Part shown: piece after piece, positions 8,318 to 16,800 of the stretch
How positions within the stretch are numbered: position 1 is the stretch's first letter
How the letters are laid out: each line of letters opens with the position of its first letter
Source: Rivularia sp. MS3
Lineage (GTDB): Bacteria > Cyanobacteriota > Cyanobacteriia > Cyanobacteriales > Nostocaceae
Assembly (NCBI GenBank): GCA_019192545.1
Contig: JAHCMI010000071.1
Coordinates: forward strand, 1-48,125
Reading direction: 5' to 3'
DNA length: 48,125 bases
Program-made: the position numbers and the translations under genes
Notes under the pieces: model-generated
Told to the model about the DNA's origin: nothing
Database searches by the model: none
The model's input: only the letters and a program-made list of their open reading frames with translations

Positions 8318-8848
8318 ATGTTTAACAAAATTTTGGTTGCCATTGATGATGAGGAAAACAACCAACTCATCTTAGATGAAGCTATCCGTTTAGCCTCAGC
8401 AAGCGATGCTCAACTAATACTTACCCATATAGTACTTCCCTTCACCGAAATATATCCCGAACCTGGATATATTGCCGCTCATGGTTATCACCCGACTATA
8501 CATGGTGAAACCGCAGTTAATTACTATATGGAAAGGTTGGAAGCTTTGGAACAAAAAGGCATTGAGTTGTTACAAACCTTTGCAAATAAAGCCCGAACTT
8601 ATGGTATCAAAGTTGAATACGTTCAAGTTAGTGGTTCTCCAGGATATATGATTTGTAAAGTTGCTGGTAACCGCAAAGTTGACTTAATTATCATAGGTCG
8701 TCACGGACGTACCGGATTAGCTGAATTTTTCTTGGGTAGCGTTAGCAATTACGTACTGCATCATGCACCTTGTTCCGTTTTCACAATTCAGGGAAAAATT
8801 CATCAACAGCAAACTGATTCTTTGGTAATGGAAGCAGCTTCGATGTAA
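8318..8848 (+). CDS. Universal stress protein (UspA family), ATP-binding type
   Basis: A 176-aa single-domain Usp with the usual alpha/beta start MFNKILVAIDD and the nucleotide loop G127-xx-G130-x9-G140-S (IIGRHGRTG... FFLGSVSNYV), indicating the ATP-binding subclass (MJ0577-like). GAGGTG lies just before the ATG at 8318. It has an insert around residues 43-75 compared with minimal Usps, as does its paralogue at 10557, with which it shares the GSVSNYV.HHAPCSV end. The protein is expected to help survival under starvation, oxygen or energy stress. The heptamer repeat and operator copy B lie upstream. The next gene is more than 600 bases away, so it is monocistronic. Confidence 0.93.
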   Translation: MFNKILVAIDDEENNQLILDEAIRLASASDAQLILTHIVLPFTEIYPEPGYIAAHGYHPTIHGETAVNYYMERLEALEQKGIELLQTFANKARTYGIKVEYVQVSGSPGYMICKVAGNRKVDLIIIGRHGRTGLAEFFLGSVSNYVLHHAPCSVFTIQGKIHQQQTDSLVMEAASM

Positions 8849-8860
8849 CTTATTGATACC

Positions 8861-9143
8861 TATAGCGGTTTTCAGTTGAGTTCAATACACTCTGAACCTC
8901 ACCCCTTCCCCTCTCCTTGATAAGGATACTGCTGGTTATTCAGGGGTGACACCCCTGAATAACCAAAAAAATGAGGGTTTGAGGAGTGCGATCGCACTCC
9001 TGCTGATAACTTAAAATCCCTATTAATTCGTTGGGATGAGGGGTCTGACCTACTATTCGCCAACAGTATCCTTGATAAGGAGAGGGGTGCCCGCAGGGCG
9101 GGGTGAGGTTTTTCTGTATTCCATTGAAGTGAAAACTGCTATA
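8861..9143. repeat. MITE-like element, TATAGCGGTTTTC family, copy 2, with nested insert
   Basis: The ends are TATAGCGGTTTTCA and TGAAAACTGCTATA. The arms 8861-8931 and 9063-9143 are long inverted repeats (each with CCTTGATAAGG or its complement and a CCCCTCTCC block). The loop, 8932-9062, is extra sequence absent from copy 3 (13293-13419). It starts with a perfect hairpin (GGTTATTCAGGGGT... 8934-8964) and contains the palindrome at 8982-9001. The simplest reading is a second element inserted in the centre of the first. Confidence 0.65.
8982..9001. repeat. Perfect 20-bp palindrome centred on a HIP1 site
   Basis: AGGAGTGCGATCGCACTCCT reads the same on both strands and has the HIP1 octamer GCGATCGC at its centre. 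It is part of the insert inside the MITE-like element. Confidence 0.8.
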
Positions 9144-9337
9144 TTTAATATCTCTTAAACATTGCCATCGAAACAAAGTCTAAGGAAGCATTGTGCGGCT
9201 CATCTCACTATTTCGCGGGATTTCTTTCTATCTCTCTATGCCTTTGGGGTAGGCTGCGCTAACCACAGACGCTACGCTAACCTGAAGCGAATAGTCACAC
9301 AGTTACGTTACTTTTGCATAAGTCCTGTTAAATATAT

Positions 9338-9367
9338 ACACCTTCCAAAGTATTTGGAAGGTGTTTT
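9338..9367 (+). terminator. Terminator-like hairpin
   Basis: ACACCTTCCAAA, loop GTA, TTTGGAAGGTGT: a perfect 12-bp stem followed by TTTT. It could end leftward or rightward transcripts. No obvious gene ends beside it, so it may belong to an undetected transcript or to a repeat. Confidence 0.5.
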
Positions 9368-9504
9368 AAGCAATAGTATTTCTCGTCAGCATTATCGTTC
9401 ATGCTAGTACAAGTCGGCGTAAATAAGGCAACCATTAAAAATGCTCAAACAGCCTAAAAAATCTTACTTCTTACTTTTTACTAACGCGAAACAGTACTAG
9501 ACAT

Positions 9505-9756
9505 TCAAGAAGATAAATGGGATGATGTTTGCTCATAATTGACAATGTTGTTTCTTGTAAAATGCACTAAGAAATTTGCTTTGTCTAATTGATTTAATTG
9601 TGCGGGCAATTCTCCAGGTATCGTCTCTGATGACGGAATAAATGGTTTGCAGCTAGATATTGGCATAGCTTGCCAACAGCTGCGACAAAACCAGTAAGTT
9701 CCACCCGAATTTACATGGTGTAAAAGTATATCTTTGCAGCAAGGACAGTAATTCAT
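9505..9756 (-). CDS. Small zinc-ribbon protein (83 aa)
   Basis: The product begins MNYCPCCKDILLHHVNSGG and has a second cysteine pair in WFCRSCWQAMP, giving C-x2-C ... C-x2-C within the first 28 residues, a probable zinc ribbon. The remainder is polar with no further motif. GAGGA lies 8 bases before the ATG at 9756. Similar short proteins (YCPCC... YWFC..CWQ.MP) are, as I recall, widespread in filamentous cyanobacteria without assigned function. A nucleic-acid or protein-binding role is only a guess from the fold. Its neighbours on both sides are universal stress proteins on the other strand. Confidence 0.75.
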   Translation of the reverse strand: MNYCPCCKDILLHHVNSGGTYWFCRSCWQAMPISSCKPFIPSSETIPGELPAQLNQLDKANFLVHFTRNNIVNYEQTSSHLSS

Positions 9757-9778
9757 TGTTTTTATCCTCAGTCTTTTA

Positions 9779-9947
9779 TACTACTGGTCTGTCCCATTAA
9801 ATATGATGGGTTTATTTTGACTAAAAATGGCTTTCTTTCCCTGCTTCCTCACACCATTTGCTACAACCGTCGTGTTCCTCGGCAACACAGTGGTTTTGCT
9901 CCCTGTGTTTGTCATAACCCATTAATTTTTATGGGACACAGTAGTAC
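9779..9947. repeat. MITE-like element with ACTACTG...TGTCCCAT ends
   Basis: The left end TACTACTGGTCTGTCCCATT and the right end (reverse complement of about 9925-9947, GTACTACTGTGTCCCAT) form imperfect inverted repeats. The inside has ATTTGCTACAACCG... GGCAACACAGTGG, which is also seen near 18753-18788 inside the TnpB element, and a similar end lies at the window start. It is non-coding. Confidence 0.55.
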
Positions 9948-10162
9948 TACTGCCACACAGAGAGTGTCGCAATTGTATTCGGTTAATTACCCATAGAATT
10001 TCCTAGTGATTAGTAATTACAGACAAGTACTTGAGTTATAAACAGTTGTCAGGAATTAGTTTTTCACAACAATCAAAATTTTATAGGTAACTAAGCAAAT
10101 ATTCTGTTAGTAGAAACAACAGATAACTTTAGATAACTTACTTTGAATCATAAACTTAAAAT

Positions 10163-10181
10163 TTGAGGAACTTGTGAGGAA
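10163..10181 (+). promoter_or_regulatory. 11-bp-phased direct repeat, copy C (universal stress protein 2)
   Basis: TTGAGGAACTTGTGAGGAA, the best form of the motif. It lies 375 bases upstream of the universal stress protein at 10557, in the opposite orientation to copies A, B, D and F relative to their genes. It could alternatively serve the leftward zinc-ribbon gene. Confidence 0.55.
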
Positions 10182-10227
10182 GGAGAAAAAGTAGGGACGA
10201 GAAGACAAGCAGCGAGTAATAAGTCGA

Positions 10228-10245
10228 TGCTCACAGAATCCTCAA
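10228..10245 (-). promoter_or_regulatory. Degenerate direct-repeat copy
   Basis: The plus strand reads TGCTCACAGAATCCTCAA. Compared with TTCCTCACAAGTTCCTCAA the second unit is kept and the first is mutated. It is 311 bases before the ATG at 10557 and in the usual orientation toward that gene. Confidence 0.35.
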
Positions 10246-10556
10246 ATTATCTAGCTATAAAAGTTAAGCATAAGAAAAGAATCGTTTCGGCACTTATTGC
10301 TCAAACTGAGTTATGGAAGGTTAAGTCAGCTAAGTAGTTTGCCAAAAATAAATCTAACTGTGTGAGGAAGAAAATCTACACCTTTGCCTTCCCTACAAAT
10401 ACCTAATTTTTTCAATATTCAAAACGGATTCCTATATATTTACATTCTGTTACATGATTGGGTTTATATTTGCCGACTTAGTTAATAGGTAATGAAACAT
10501 AGTAGTTAGTCGATTTTTAGCTTTTAAATACTTTTAATCTCCAATCCCCTATTCTT

Positions 10557-11066
10557 ATGTTTACAAAAATTCTGCTTTCAATTGACGATTCGGATATGAC
10601 TAAACATGTTGTTGATGAAGCTGTATCTCTGGCAAAGGCAACAGGTGGAAGTTTGATGTTTTTACACGTTATATTTCCACTAGACCAACCATATTATGAT
10701 ACTTTATTCATGCAACCAACTATCCTTTATTCAGAATTACAAAAAGAAACTCAAAAAAGGAATTTGAGTGAATGGGAACAATTTAAGCAAGATAAAGAGA
10801 ATTGGTTGCGCGATTTGTGTGAATCGGCAAATTCTGCCGGTACTAAAGCTGAATTTACTCTTAATATCGGCGAACCAAGTAGCAGGATTTGCGATATGGC
10901 TCGTAGTTGGAATGCTGATGTAATTGTAATTGGTCGTCGAGGTCGTCGTGGTTTTACTGAAATGTTTTTGGGTAGCGTGAGTAATTATGTTATGCATCAT
11001 GCTCCTTGTTCCGTTCTAACAGTGCAAGGACCTACTGTTGCAATTAGGGAAGCATCTCAACAATAA
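10557..11066 (+). CDS. Universal stress protein (UspA family), second copy
   Basis: A 169-aa paralogue of the protein at 8318. It starts MFTKILLSIDDSD and has the ATP loop G126-xx-G129-x9-G139-S (VIGRRGRRG... MFLGSVSNYV) and the same HHAPCSVLTV end. The segment about 43-85 (YYDTLFMQPTIL... EWEQFKQDK) is an extra, mostly helical insert. The ATG at 10557 has no good Shine-Dalgarno, but the family start is exact. A weak AT-rich hairpin with a T run (11091-11118) may end the transcript. Long upstream DNA with several operator-like copies suggests regulated expression. Confidence 0.93.
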   Translation: MFTKILLSIDDSDMTKHVVDEAVSLAKATGGSLMFLHVIFPLDQPYYDTLFMQPTILYSELQKETQKRNLSEWEQFKQDKENWLRDLCESANSAGTKAEFTLNIGEPSSRICDMARSWNADVIVIGRRGRRGFTEMFLGSVSNYVMHHAPCSVLTVQGPTVAIREASQQ

Positions 11067-11090
11067 CTAGAATAAGTAGAAACTGCATCG

Positions 11091-11118
11091 TAAATTAAAA
11101 TCGTAATTTAAATTTTTT
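11091..11118 (+). terminator. Weak AT-rich terminator candidate
   Basis: TAAATTA and TAATTTA form a 7-bp stem followed by TTTTTT, starting 25 bases after the universal stress protein stop. The stem has no GC pairs, so confidence is low. Confidence 0.35.
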
Positions 11119-11200
11119 GCTTTTTGATTTACGAATTAGGATAGGAATTAGGAATTACAAATTATATTTACTCGGCTATACAAAAAAATATATTTTCCAA

Positions 11201-11208
11201 AAGGAGGG
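11201..11208 (+). promoter_or_regulatory. Strong ribosome binding site of the 70-aa gene
   Basis: AAGGAGGG, 8 bases before the ATG at 11217. It is a near-ideal Shine-Dalgarno and the main reason to accept the small gene that follows. Confidence 0.65.
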
Positions 11209-11216
11209 CAGATACA

Positions 11217-11429
11217 ATGAGAACTAATGTATCTCCTAAAATATTCATATTTCTTAATGCTGTATTTGCTTTAATAGTAATTGGTTTGACTGCTTATAGA
11301 ACTCCCGCAAACTTTATTTATAGACAAGCATTTTTACCGAAAAATAATGTTTTTGATCGAGCGCCAATTCGAGAGCAATTAGACAATCCATCAACGGCAG
11401 AAATACATCAATGTAATAATTTTAGATAG
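11217..11429 (+). CDS. Small membrane protein, one N-terminal helix (70 aa)
   Basis: The product has a short basic start (MRTNVSPK), one hydrophobic helix at about residues 9-26 (IFIFLNAVFALIVIGLTA) and a polar C-terminal half that keeps many charged residues (FDRAPIREQLDNPSTAE). It could be an uncleaved signal anchor. I do not recognise a family. Support comes from the strong AAGGAGGG site and from its position between two stress genes on the same strand. The end (EIHQCNNFR) runs close to a dispersed repeat that starts near 11454, so the C-terminus may be truncated compared with relatives. Confidence 0.55.
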   Translation: MRTNVSPKIFIFLNAVFALIVIGLTAYRTPANFIYRQAFLPKNNVFDRAPIREQLDNPSTAEIHQCNNFR

Positions 11430-11453
11430 CTTCGCGGTGGCTGGAGAGCTAGA

Positions 11454-11538
11454 ACTCGAACAAGCCAAAATTGACGGGTGGAGGTAAGCAGGGGGAGCAG
11501 GGGGAGAAAAGAATTTTACCCTTGTACGGTACACCCTT
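11454..11538 (+). repeat. Dispersed repeat, copy 1 (inverted copy at 21631-21714)
   Basis: The order ACTCGAAC(A/C)AGCCAAAATTG, GGGTGGAGG, AGCAGGGG(G/A), then CTTGTACG(G/A)TACACCC is shared in order and spacing with the reverse complement of 21631-21714. It is non-coding and runs over about 85 bases. Confidence 0.7.
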
Positions 11539-11624
11539 CAAAGTTTACTTGGTGGACTACTAGAATTAATCAATTACAGTAAATTAATTTAAACTTAATT
11601 AAACTTTAAATTTAACCACCTGCT

Positions 11625-11643
11625 TTCCTCATAAGTTCCTCAA
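11625..11643 (-). promoter_or_regulatory. 11-bp-phased direct repeat, copy D (sulfur gene pair)
   Basis: The plus strand reads TTCCTCATAAGTTCCTCAA, ending 88 bases before the ATG at 11732 and followed by an AT-rich tract with TTTAAGTT. Orientation and distance match copies A and F. It probably controls the metallo-beta-lactamase and rhodanese genes. Confidence 0.6.
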
Positions 11644-11717
11644 ATTGTTGGTTTAAGTTGAAATTGGATTAAGTAGTAACGGCTCTACTTAGATGAGACG
11701 AATATCGCATACAAGCC

Positions 11718-11722
11718 AGGAG
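11718..11722 (+). promoter_or_regulatory. Ribosome binding site deciding the start at 11732
   Basis: AGGAG, 9 bases before the ATG at 11732. It selects the start MLFRQLFD over the in-frame ATG at 11693. Confidence 0.65.
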
Positions 11723-11731
11723 AACTGCATC

Positions 11732-12484
11732 ATGTTATTTCGCCAACTATTTGATGCCCAAACCTCAACTTATACCTACTTAATAGCTGATGAGTTAACA
11801 AAAGAAGCAGTGTTAGTCGATCCAGTCATAGAACAAGTCGATCGCGACTATAAATTAATTAAAGAACTGGGTTTAACTCTGTATTACTGTATAGAAAGCC
11901 ATATTCATGCAGACCATATTACTGCGACTTATCAACTACGGAAACTTACAGGCTGTCTGAGTGTAGTTCCAGAAAAGTCAAAAGCTGCTTGTGCAGATGT
12001 CACCATTGAAGAAGGTGATAACTTGGGAATTGGTGCAGTAAATATTGAAGCGATTGCAACTCCGGGGCATACAAGCTGTCACATGGCATATTTAGTCAAT
12101 GAAGACAGAGTGTTAACCGGAGATGCGCTGTTTATTCGCGGTTGCGGGCGTACCGATTTTCAAAATGGTGATGCAGGCACTTTATACGATTCAGTAACAC
12201 AAAAGTTATTTACCCTACATAAAGAAACATTAGTTTATCCAGCCCACGATTACCGAGGACATACTGTTTCCACAATAGGAGAAGAAAAACAATTTAATCC
12301 TCGGTTTGCAACACGTAGCCGGGAAGAATTTATTGAATTAATGAATAATTTACACCTTCGGAATCCGCAAAAAATTATGGAAGCAGTTCCAGCTAACCAG
12401 ATGTGCGGTAAAGTTGTGGCTTCAAATGAAGATGATGGGGAGATTGAGGGATTAGGAGAAAAATTATTAACTCATAATTCCTAA
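11732..12484 (+). CDS. Metallo-beta-lactamase-fold protein, persulfide dioxygenase (ETHE1)-like
   Basis: A 250-aa protein of the ETHE1/SdoA subgroup, which oxidises glutathione persulfide to sulfite with one Fe(II). Visible motifs: MLFRQLFDAQTSTYTYLIAD start, metal site H57-x-H59-x-D61-H62 (SHIHADH), H113 (TPGHTSCHM), D131 (LTGDALFI), H172 (YPAHDYRGH), and the subgroup mark CGRTDFQNGD (138-147). The first-shell H57, H113 and D131 are the expected iron ligands. It is 74 bases upstream of a rhodanese gene on the same strand. Persulfide dioxygenase plus rhodanese is a well-known pairing for sulfide and persulfide handling. Operator copy D lies upstream. Confidence 0.9.
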   Translation: MLFRQLFDAQTSTYTYLIADELTKEAVLVDPVIEQVDRDYKLIKELGLTLYYCIESHIHADHITATYQLRKLTGCLSVVPEKSKAACADVTIEEGDNLGIGAVNIEAIATPGHTSCHMAYLVNEDRVLTGDALFIRGCGRTDFQNGDAGTLYDSVTQKLFTLHKETLVYPAHDYRGHTVSTIGEEKQFNPRFATRSREEFIELMNNLHLRNPQKIMEAVPANQMCGKVVASNEDDGEIEGLGEKLLTHNS

Positions 12485-12544
12485 TTTTTAGCTATTAAGT
12501 TAACTGCTCGCTGATAACTGACATGACTCTTTATCAATTTAAAA

Positions 12545-12549
12545 AAGGA
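12545..12549 (+). promoter_or_regulatory. Ribosome binding site deciding the rhodanese start
   Basis: AAGGA, 9 bases before the ATG at 12559. It favours MTSFVENKL over the upstream in-frame ATG at 12523. Confidence 0.5.
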
Positions 12550-12558
12550 TATATCATC

Positions 12559-13122
12559 ATGACTAGCTTTGTTGAAAACAAACTGCAAGAAGTTGATGCT
12601 GCTAAACTCAAGCAATGGATGGAAGAAGATAAAGCATTGCTAATTGATGTTAGGGAGAAAAACGAATTTGCAACCGAGCATATTCCTGGTGCGAAATTGA
12701 TGCCTCTTTCGCATTTTCACCCAGAAAGAATATCGAATGAAGCACGTAGAAAAGTTGTTTTGCAATGTCAGTCTGGTAATTGTTCGGCTAAAGTTACAGA
12801 TAAAATGTTTCTTGCCGGACTCAGAGATATTACTTACCTTAAAGGAGGTTTAGCTGCTTGGAAAAGTGCAGGATATCCTACCGAACTGAATACGGAAGAA
12901 GCAACTAACATATTTCGACAAGCTCAAATCTTTGCAGGATGTTTAGTAATTTTGGGAATAATTTTAGGTGCTTTTATATCTCCTTGGTTTTTAATTATTA
13001 GCGGTTTAGTAGGTGCCCAATTAGTATTTGCCGGAATCACGGATACTATCGCTTTAACTTTGTTACTAGCCAAATTATCTTATAATCAGCCGAAAGTTAA
13101 ACTTGACGACATGCTTGTATAA
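12559..13122 (+). CDS. Rhodanese-DUF2892 membrane-anchored sulfurtransferase (YgaP-like)
   Basis: A 187-aa protein with a rhodanese domain at about residues 8-108 (LLIDVREKNEF, HIPGAKLMPL, KGGLAAWKSAGYP) and a DUF2892 tail at about 118-172 with two membrane helices (122-140 and 143-165). The catalytic cysteine is C70 in CQSGNCS. The usual arginine of the CxxGxRS loop is replaced by C75, which puts two cysteines in the active loop. The expected job is to move sulfane sulfur from persulfide donors at the inner face of the membrane, working with the persulfide dioxygenase encoded just upstream. The same layout occurs in E. coli YgaP. A hairpin terminator follows at 13141. Confidence 0.9.
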   Translation: MTSFVENKLQEVDAAKLKQWMEEDKALLIDVREKNEFATEHIPGAKLMPLSHFHPERISNEARRKVVLQCQSGNCSAKVTDKMFLAGLRDITYLKGGLAAWKSAGYPTELNTEEATNIFRQAQIFAGCLVILGIILGAFISPWFLIISGLVGAQLVFAGITDTIALTLLLAKLSYNQPKVKLDDMLV

Positions 13123-13140
13123 ATAAAATTCATTCATTCA

Positions 13141-13183
13141 AATGTAGAGACTTTGCGCCTGGTAACGTCTCTACATTTTTTTT
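13141..13183 (+). terminator. Terminator after the rhodanese gene
   Basis: AATGTAGAGAC pairs with GTCTCTACATT (11 bp, 13141-13151 with 13167-13177), followed by a run of T. It lies 18 bases after the rhodanese stop. The GTAGAGAC..GTCTCTAC stem is also a common cyanobacterial repeat. Confidence 0.75.
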
Positions 13184-13217
13184 ATATACAGCATTCCTAA
13201 ATCATTTGTGAGATTTG

Positions 13218-13250
13218 AGAAACCTGGTTTTCCAGAAAAACCGGGTTTCT
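13218..13250. repeat. Hairpin repeat AGAAACC..GGTTTCT
   Basis: AGAAACCTGGTTTT and AAAACCGGGTTTCT form an imperfect 14-bp stem (with a G:T pair). This AGAAACC(C/T)GGTTT sequence is a frequent cyanobacterial intergenic repeat. Confidence 0.55.
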
Positions 13251-13292
13251 TAGAGCTATCTTTCTCACGACTCATATAGGATTGCTACATAC

Positions 13293-13419
13293 TATAGCAG
13301 TTTTCATTTGGGTGTAATACACGAAACTACCCCCTTCCCCTCTCCGCTATTTTAGAGAGGGGTGCCCGCAGGGCGGGGTGAGGTAAAAAATGTAGTGGAC
13401 TCAACTGAAATTCGCTATA
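13293..13419. repeat. MITE-like element, TATAGCGGTTTTC family, copy 3
   Basis: The ends are TATAGCAGTTTTCA and TGAAATTCGCTATA. The inside has the CCCCTCTCC...GGAGAGGGG-type hairpin and GTGCCCGCAGGGCGGGG also present in copy 2, but with no insert in the centre. Confidence 0.6.
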
Positions 13420-13816
13420 AAATTCTATATCAAGATTTCTAATTCTATAGATTAAACCATAATTATTGATACACAAAAAAATAGTTTAGTATAAAATAAG
13501 TTTTTGTATCTGGGTGTATTGATATTTTTATCAAAGAATTTTGATAAACTCTTTGATTGTAAACCTTTGCTTTTTTAAATCATAGCGGCTGTTTTCTGGA
13601 GAAAATTACCGGCAAAAACCGCCCAGACGCAGGTAAAGCACAGAATGTAGAGAAAAAAAAAGCAGGTAATCTGAAAGTAAAGGAAAATAGGAGTATTCGT
13701 AATTAAATCGCAAAAACAAAAAATCTCAAACCTTACACAAATCTTAAATTTGTTCTATTGTAAGGATTAAAAGGTATATAACTACTTTTTCTTCAGCTAG
13801 TATCTTCACTTGCATT

Positions 13817-16800
13817 ATGCAGCAGAACCAGCGATTTTCCCTAGAACAAGCAATAGAGCGCAATCCTTTAATTGTTAATCCCGATAAACCTTTAATTGAG
13901 GTGGTTCAGTTAATGAGTCAGGGATGGAGAAGGATTTGTCATCTGACTCAAAATGATTTAGGAATAGATGATTCGACTATATTGCCATCTCACAGCAGTT
14001 TTGCTTTGGTAATGCAGGGAGAGCAGATAGTTGGTATTTTTACCGAGCGCGATATGGTGCGGTTAATTGCTGCTGGTAAAATACTACAGGATACAACCAT
14101 TGCAGAAGTAATGAGTTTAGAAGTGGTAACCCTTAAAGCTTCTGAGGTTGAAGATGTTTTTACCGTCTTGAGTTTAACTTGCGATCGCAGGATTCGCCAT
14201 TTACCGATTGTTAATGAAGAAAACCAACTTTTGGGGGTAATCACCACCGAAGGAATAAGACGAGCGCTGCATCCTACGGAGTGGTTAAGATTTCGTCGAG
14301 TCGAAGAGGTGATGAGTACGGAGATTATTCATGCACCTCCAACGGTATCGGTACTCGATACAATAAAATTGATGGTAAAGCATCATGTTAGCTGTATTGT
14401 TATTGTTTGCGAGAATGAAGGATTAGTCGATGGGCATCAGCAGACAGAGGTGAATGTTTCTCCCTCTCCCCTTCTCACTCCTATCGGAATCATTACCGAA
14501 CGCGATATTCTGCAATTTCAGAAATTAGAGTTAAATTTAGAACGGATTCAGGTACAAGAAGTAATGAGTACGCCGTTATTTTTAATCGGTACGGATGAAT
14601 CATTATGGAACGTACACCGAAAAATGCTTTCTCATCGAGTCAGAAGGTTAGTAGTAGCTGGCTCTAAAAATGAATTACGAGGAATAATTACAGAAACTAG
14701 CTTATTACAAGCTTTAGATCCTACCGAAATGTATGGGGTTCTAGAATTATTACAGCATAAAGTTAAACGATTAGAAGTAGAGAGAAGCGAACTATCGCAA
14801 AGCTACACCGAGCAATCTCAACTTTATCAGCAAATACAAACTTCACTTGAAGAACGAAAACGAATAGAAAAAGCACTCCGAGAAGAGAAAAATTTAGTAT
14901 CTACTATTTTAGATATTGCCGGTGCTTTAATTGTTGTGCTTGATAAACAAGCAAAAATTGTTAGCTTTAATCAAGCCTGCGAAAGAATTACCGGTTATAG
15001 TTCTGAAGAAGTAAAAAATCAGCAGATATGGGAGTTAGTTGCTCCGGAAGAAATAAAAACTAGCACAGAAGTTTTTGAGCATCTTCAAAGAGGTGAATTT
15101 CCCAATCAAAACCAAAACCATTGGGTAGCAAAAGATGGAAGCCGAAGTTTAATTAGCTGGTCAAATACTTGTTTGATGGATGATGATGGTTCGGTTAAAT
15201 ATATTATTGCAACTGGAATTGACATTACTGAGAAAAAGCAATTAGAAGAAGAATTAAATCGTTTTTTTACGCTTTCTCTGGATGTATTCTGTATTGCGGG
15301 ATTTGATTCTTATTTCAAACAAATAAATCCGGCTTTTGAGCAAATTTTAGGTTACCAAAAAGCTGAGTTGCTTGCAAAACCTCTTCTGCATTTTATTCAT
15401 CCGGATGATGTCGCAGCAACTTTAGCCCAAATAGATAAACTTTCGCGGGGAGTCAAAACGATTGCGTTTGAAAACCGCTATCGTACTAAAGATGGTTTAT
15501 ATAAGTGGATGCAGTGGAGTGCAACTGCTTACGAACAGCTAATTTATGCAGTAGCGCGAGATATTACCGAATACAAGCATTCACAAGCAAAAATTCACGA
15601 GCAAGCTGCTTTACTTGATGTTGCAACTGATGCAATTATGGTTCGAGGTTTGGAAAACCAAATCTTATTTTGGAACCAAGGTGCCCAACGTTTATATGGT
15701 TATACCTCAGCAGAAATCTTGGGCAAAAATGCTAATGAATTACTTTACCGCGACTCTTTGCCACAATTAGATGAAATACATCAAGTATTGTTTCACAAAA
15801 ATTACTGGAAAGGTGAGTTGCATCAAGTTACCAAACAAGGTGAAGATATCGTAGTTTTTAGTAGTTGGAGTTTAGTGCGCGACGAGGAAGGTAATCTCAA
15901 ATCAATGCTGATTGTGAATACTGATATTACCGAAAGAAAGAAATTAGAAGCTCAGTTTCTCCGCGCTCAACGTTTGGAAAGCATCGGTACATTATCTGGC
16001 GGAATTGCTCACGATTTAAACAATATTCTCACTCCGATTTTAGCGATTTCTCAACTTTTACCCTTAAAACTACCCAAAGTAGACGAACAAACCCAGCATT
16101 TATTCAACATCCTCGAAACCAGTGCCAAACGGGGAGCAACTTTAGTCAAGCAAGTGCTATCTTTTGCCAGAGGAGTGCAAGGCGATCGCACTGTGCTTCA
16201 AGTAAAGCATATTATTTCGGAAATTCAGCAATTTGCTAGCAACACTTTTCCCAAATCAATTGAAATTGAAGTTACTTTACCCGATAATTTACAGTTAATT
16301 AGCGCTAATACGACACAAATTCATCAGGTGCTAATGAACCTTTGCGTCAATGCTCGCGATGCCATGCCGCAAGGAGGTACGCTGAGTATTCAAGCTGAAA
16401 ACATTGCCATTGATGAAAACTACATTGGCATGAATCTTGACGCTAGCGTGGGAAATTATATTTTAATTACAGTTTCTGATACTGGTATAGGTATTCATCA
16501 AGAAACTTTAGAAAGAATTTTTGAACCATTTTTCACCACCAAAGAACAAGGTAAAGGTACTGGTTTAGGACTTTCGACCACAATTGGTATTATTAAAAGT
16601 CACGGTGGTTTTATTAATGTTTATAGCGAAGTCGGTGAAGGAACTAAATTTCAAGTTTATTTACCGGTAGTCCATACAGATGAAATTATTCAAGATCGAA
16701 AAGCAGAAATTCCTCAAGGGAATGGAGAATTAATCCTTTTAGTCGATGATGAACTAGGTATTCGGGATATTACTAAAACATCTCTGGAAAATCATAACTA

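Larger units (their letters stand above)
8849..9504. other. Intergenic region filled by hairpin elements
   Basis: No convincing gene. It contains the long MITE-like element 8861-9143, a patch of common cyanobacterial repeat DNA (about 9240-9290, GCTGCGCTAACC... GCTACGCTAACC) and a terminator-like hairpin at 9338-9367. A plus-strand reading frame through 9162-9407 is made of repeat sequence and has no Shine-Dalgarno, so it is not called. Confidence 0.6.
9757..10556. other. Long intergenic region upstream of the second universal stress protein
   Basis: 800 bases without a supported gene. It contains a MITE-like element (9779-9947), direct-repeat copy C (10163-10181), a degenerate inverted copy (10228-10245) and a half-copy TGTGTGAGGAAG near 10360. 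The clustering suggests a complex control region for the gene at 10557. Confidence 0.55.
11430..11731. other. Intergenic region with dispersed repeat and operator
   Basis: 302 bases holding the dispersed repeat 11454-11538 and direct-repeat copy D (11625-11643). No RNA gene or extra ORF was recognised. Confidence 0.55.
13123..13816. other. Intergenic region with terminator and repeats
   Basis: 694 bases. After the terminator (13141-13183) come a hairpin repeat (13218-13250) and a MITE-like element (13293-13419). The rest (13420-13816) is AT-rich with no gene, and must hold the promoter of the CBS-PAS kinase. No operator copy was found here. Confidence 0.6.

Noticed and set aside
9162-9407. 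81-aa plus-strand frame
   Set aside because: It runs through known repeat-type DNA (GCTGCGCTAACC...) and a hairpin, and has no ribosome site.
9841-9860. CTTCCTCACACCATTTG as another operator copy
   Set aside because: It has only one TTCCTCA unit, no second unit at 11 bases, and lies inside a MITE-like element.
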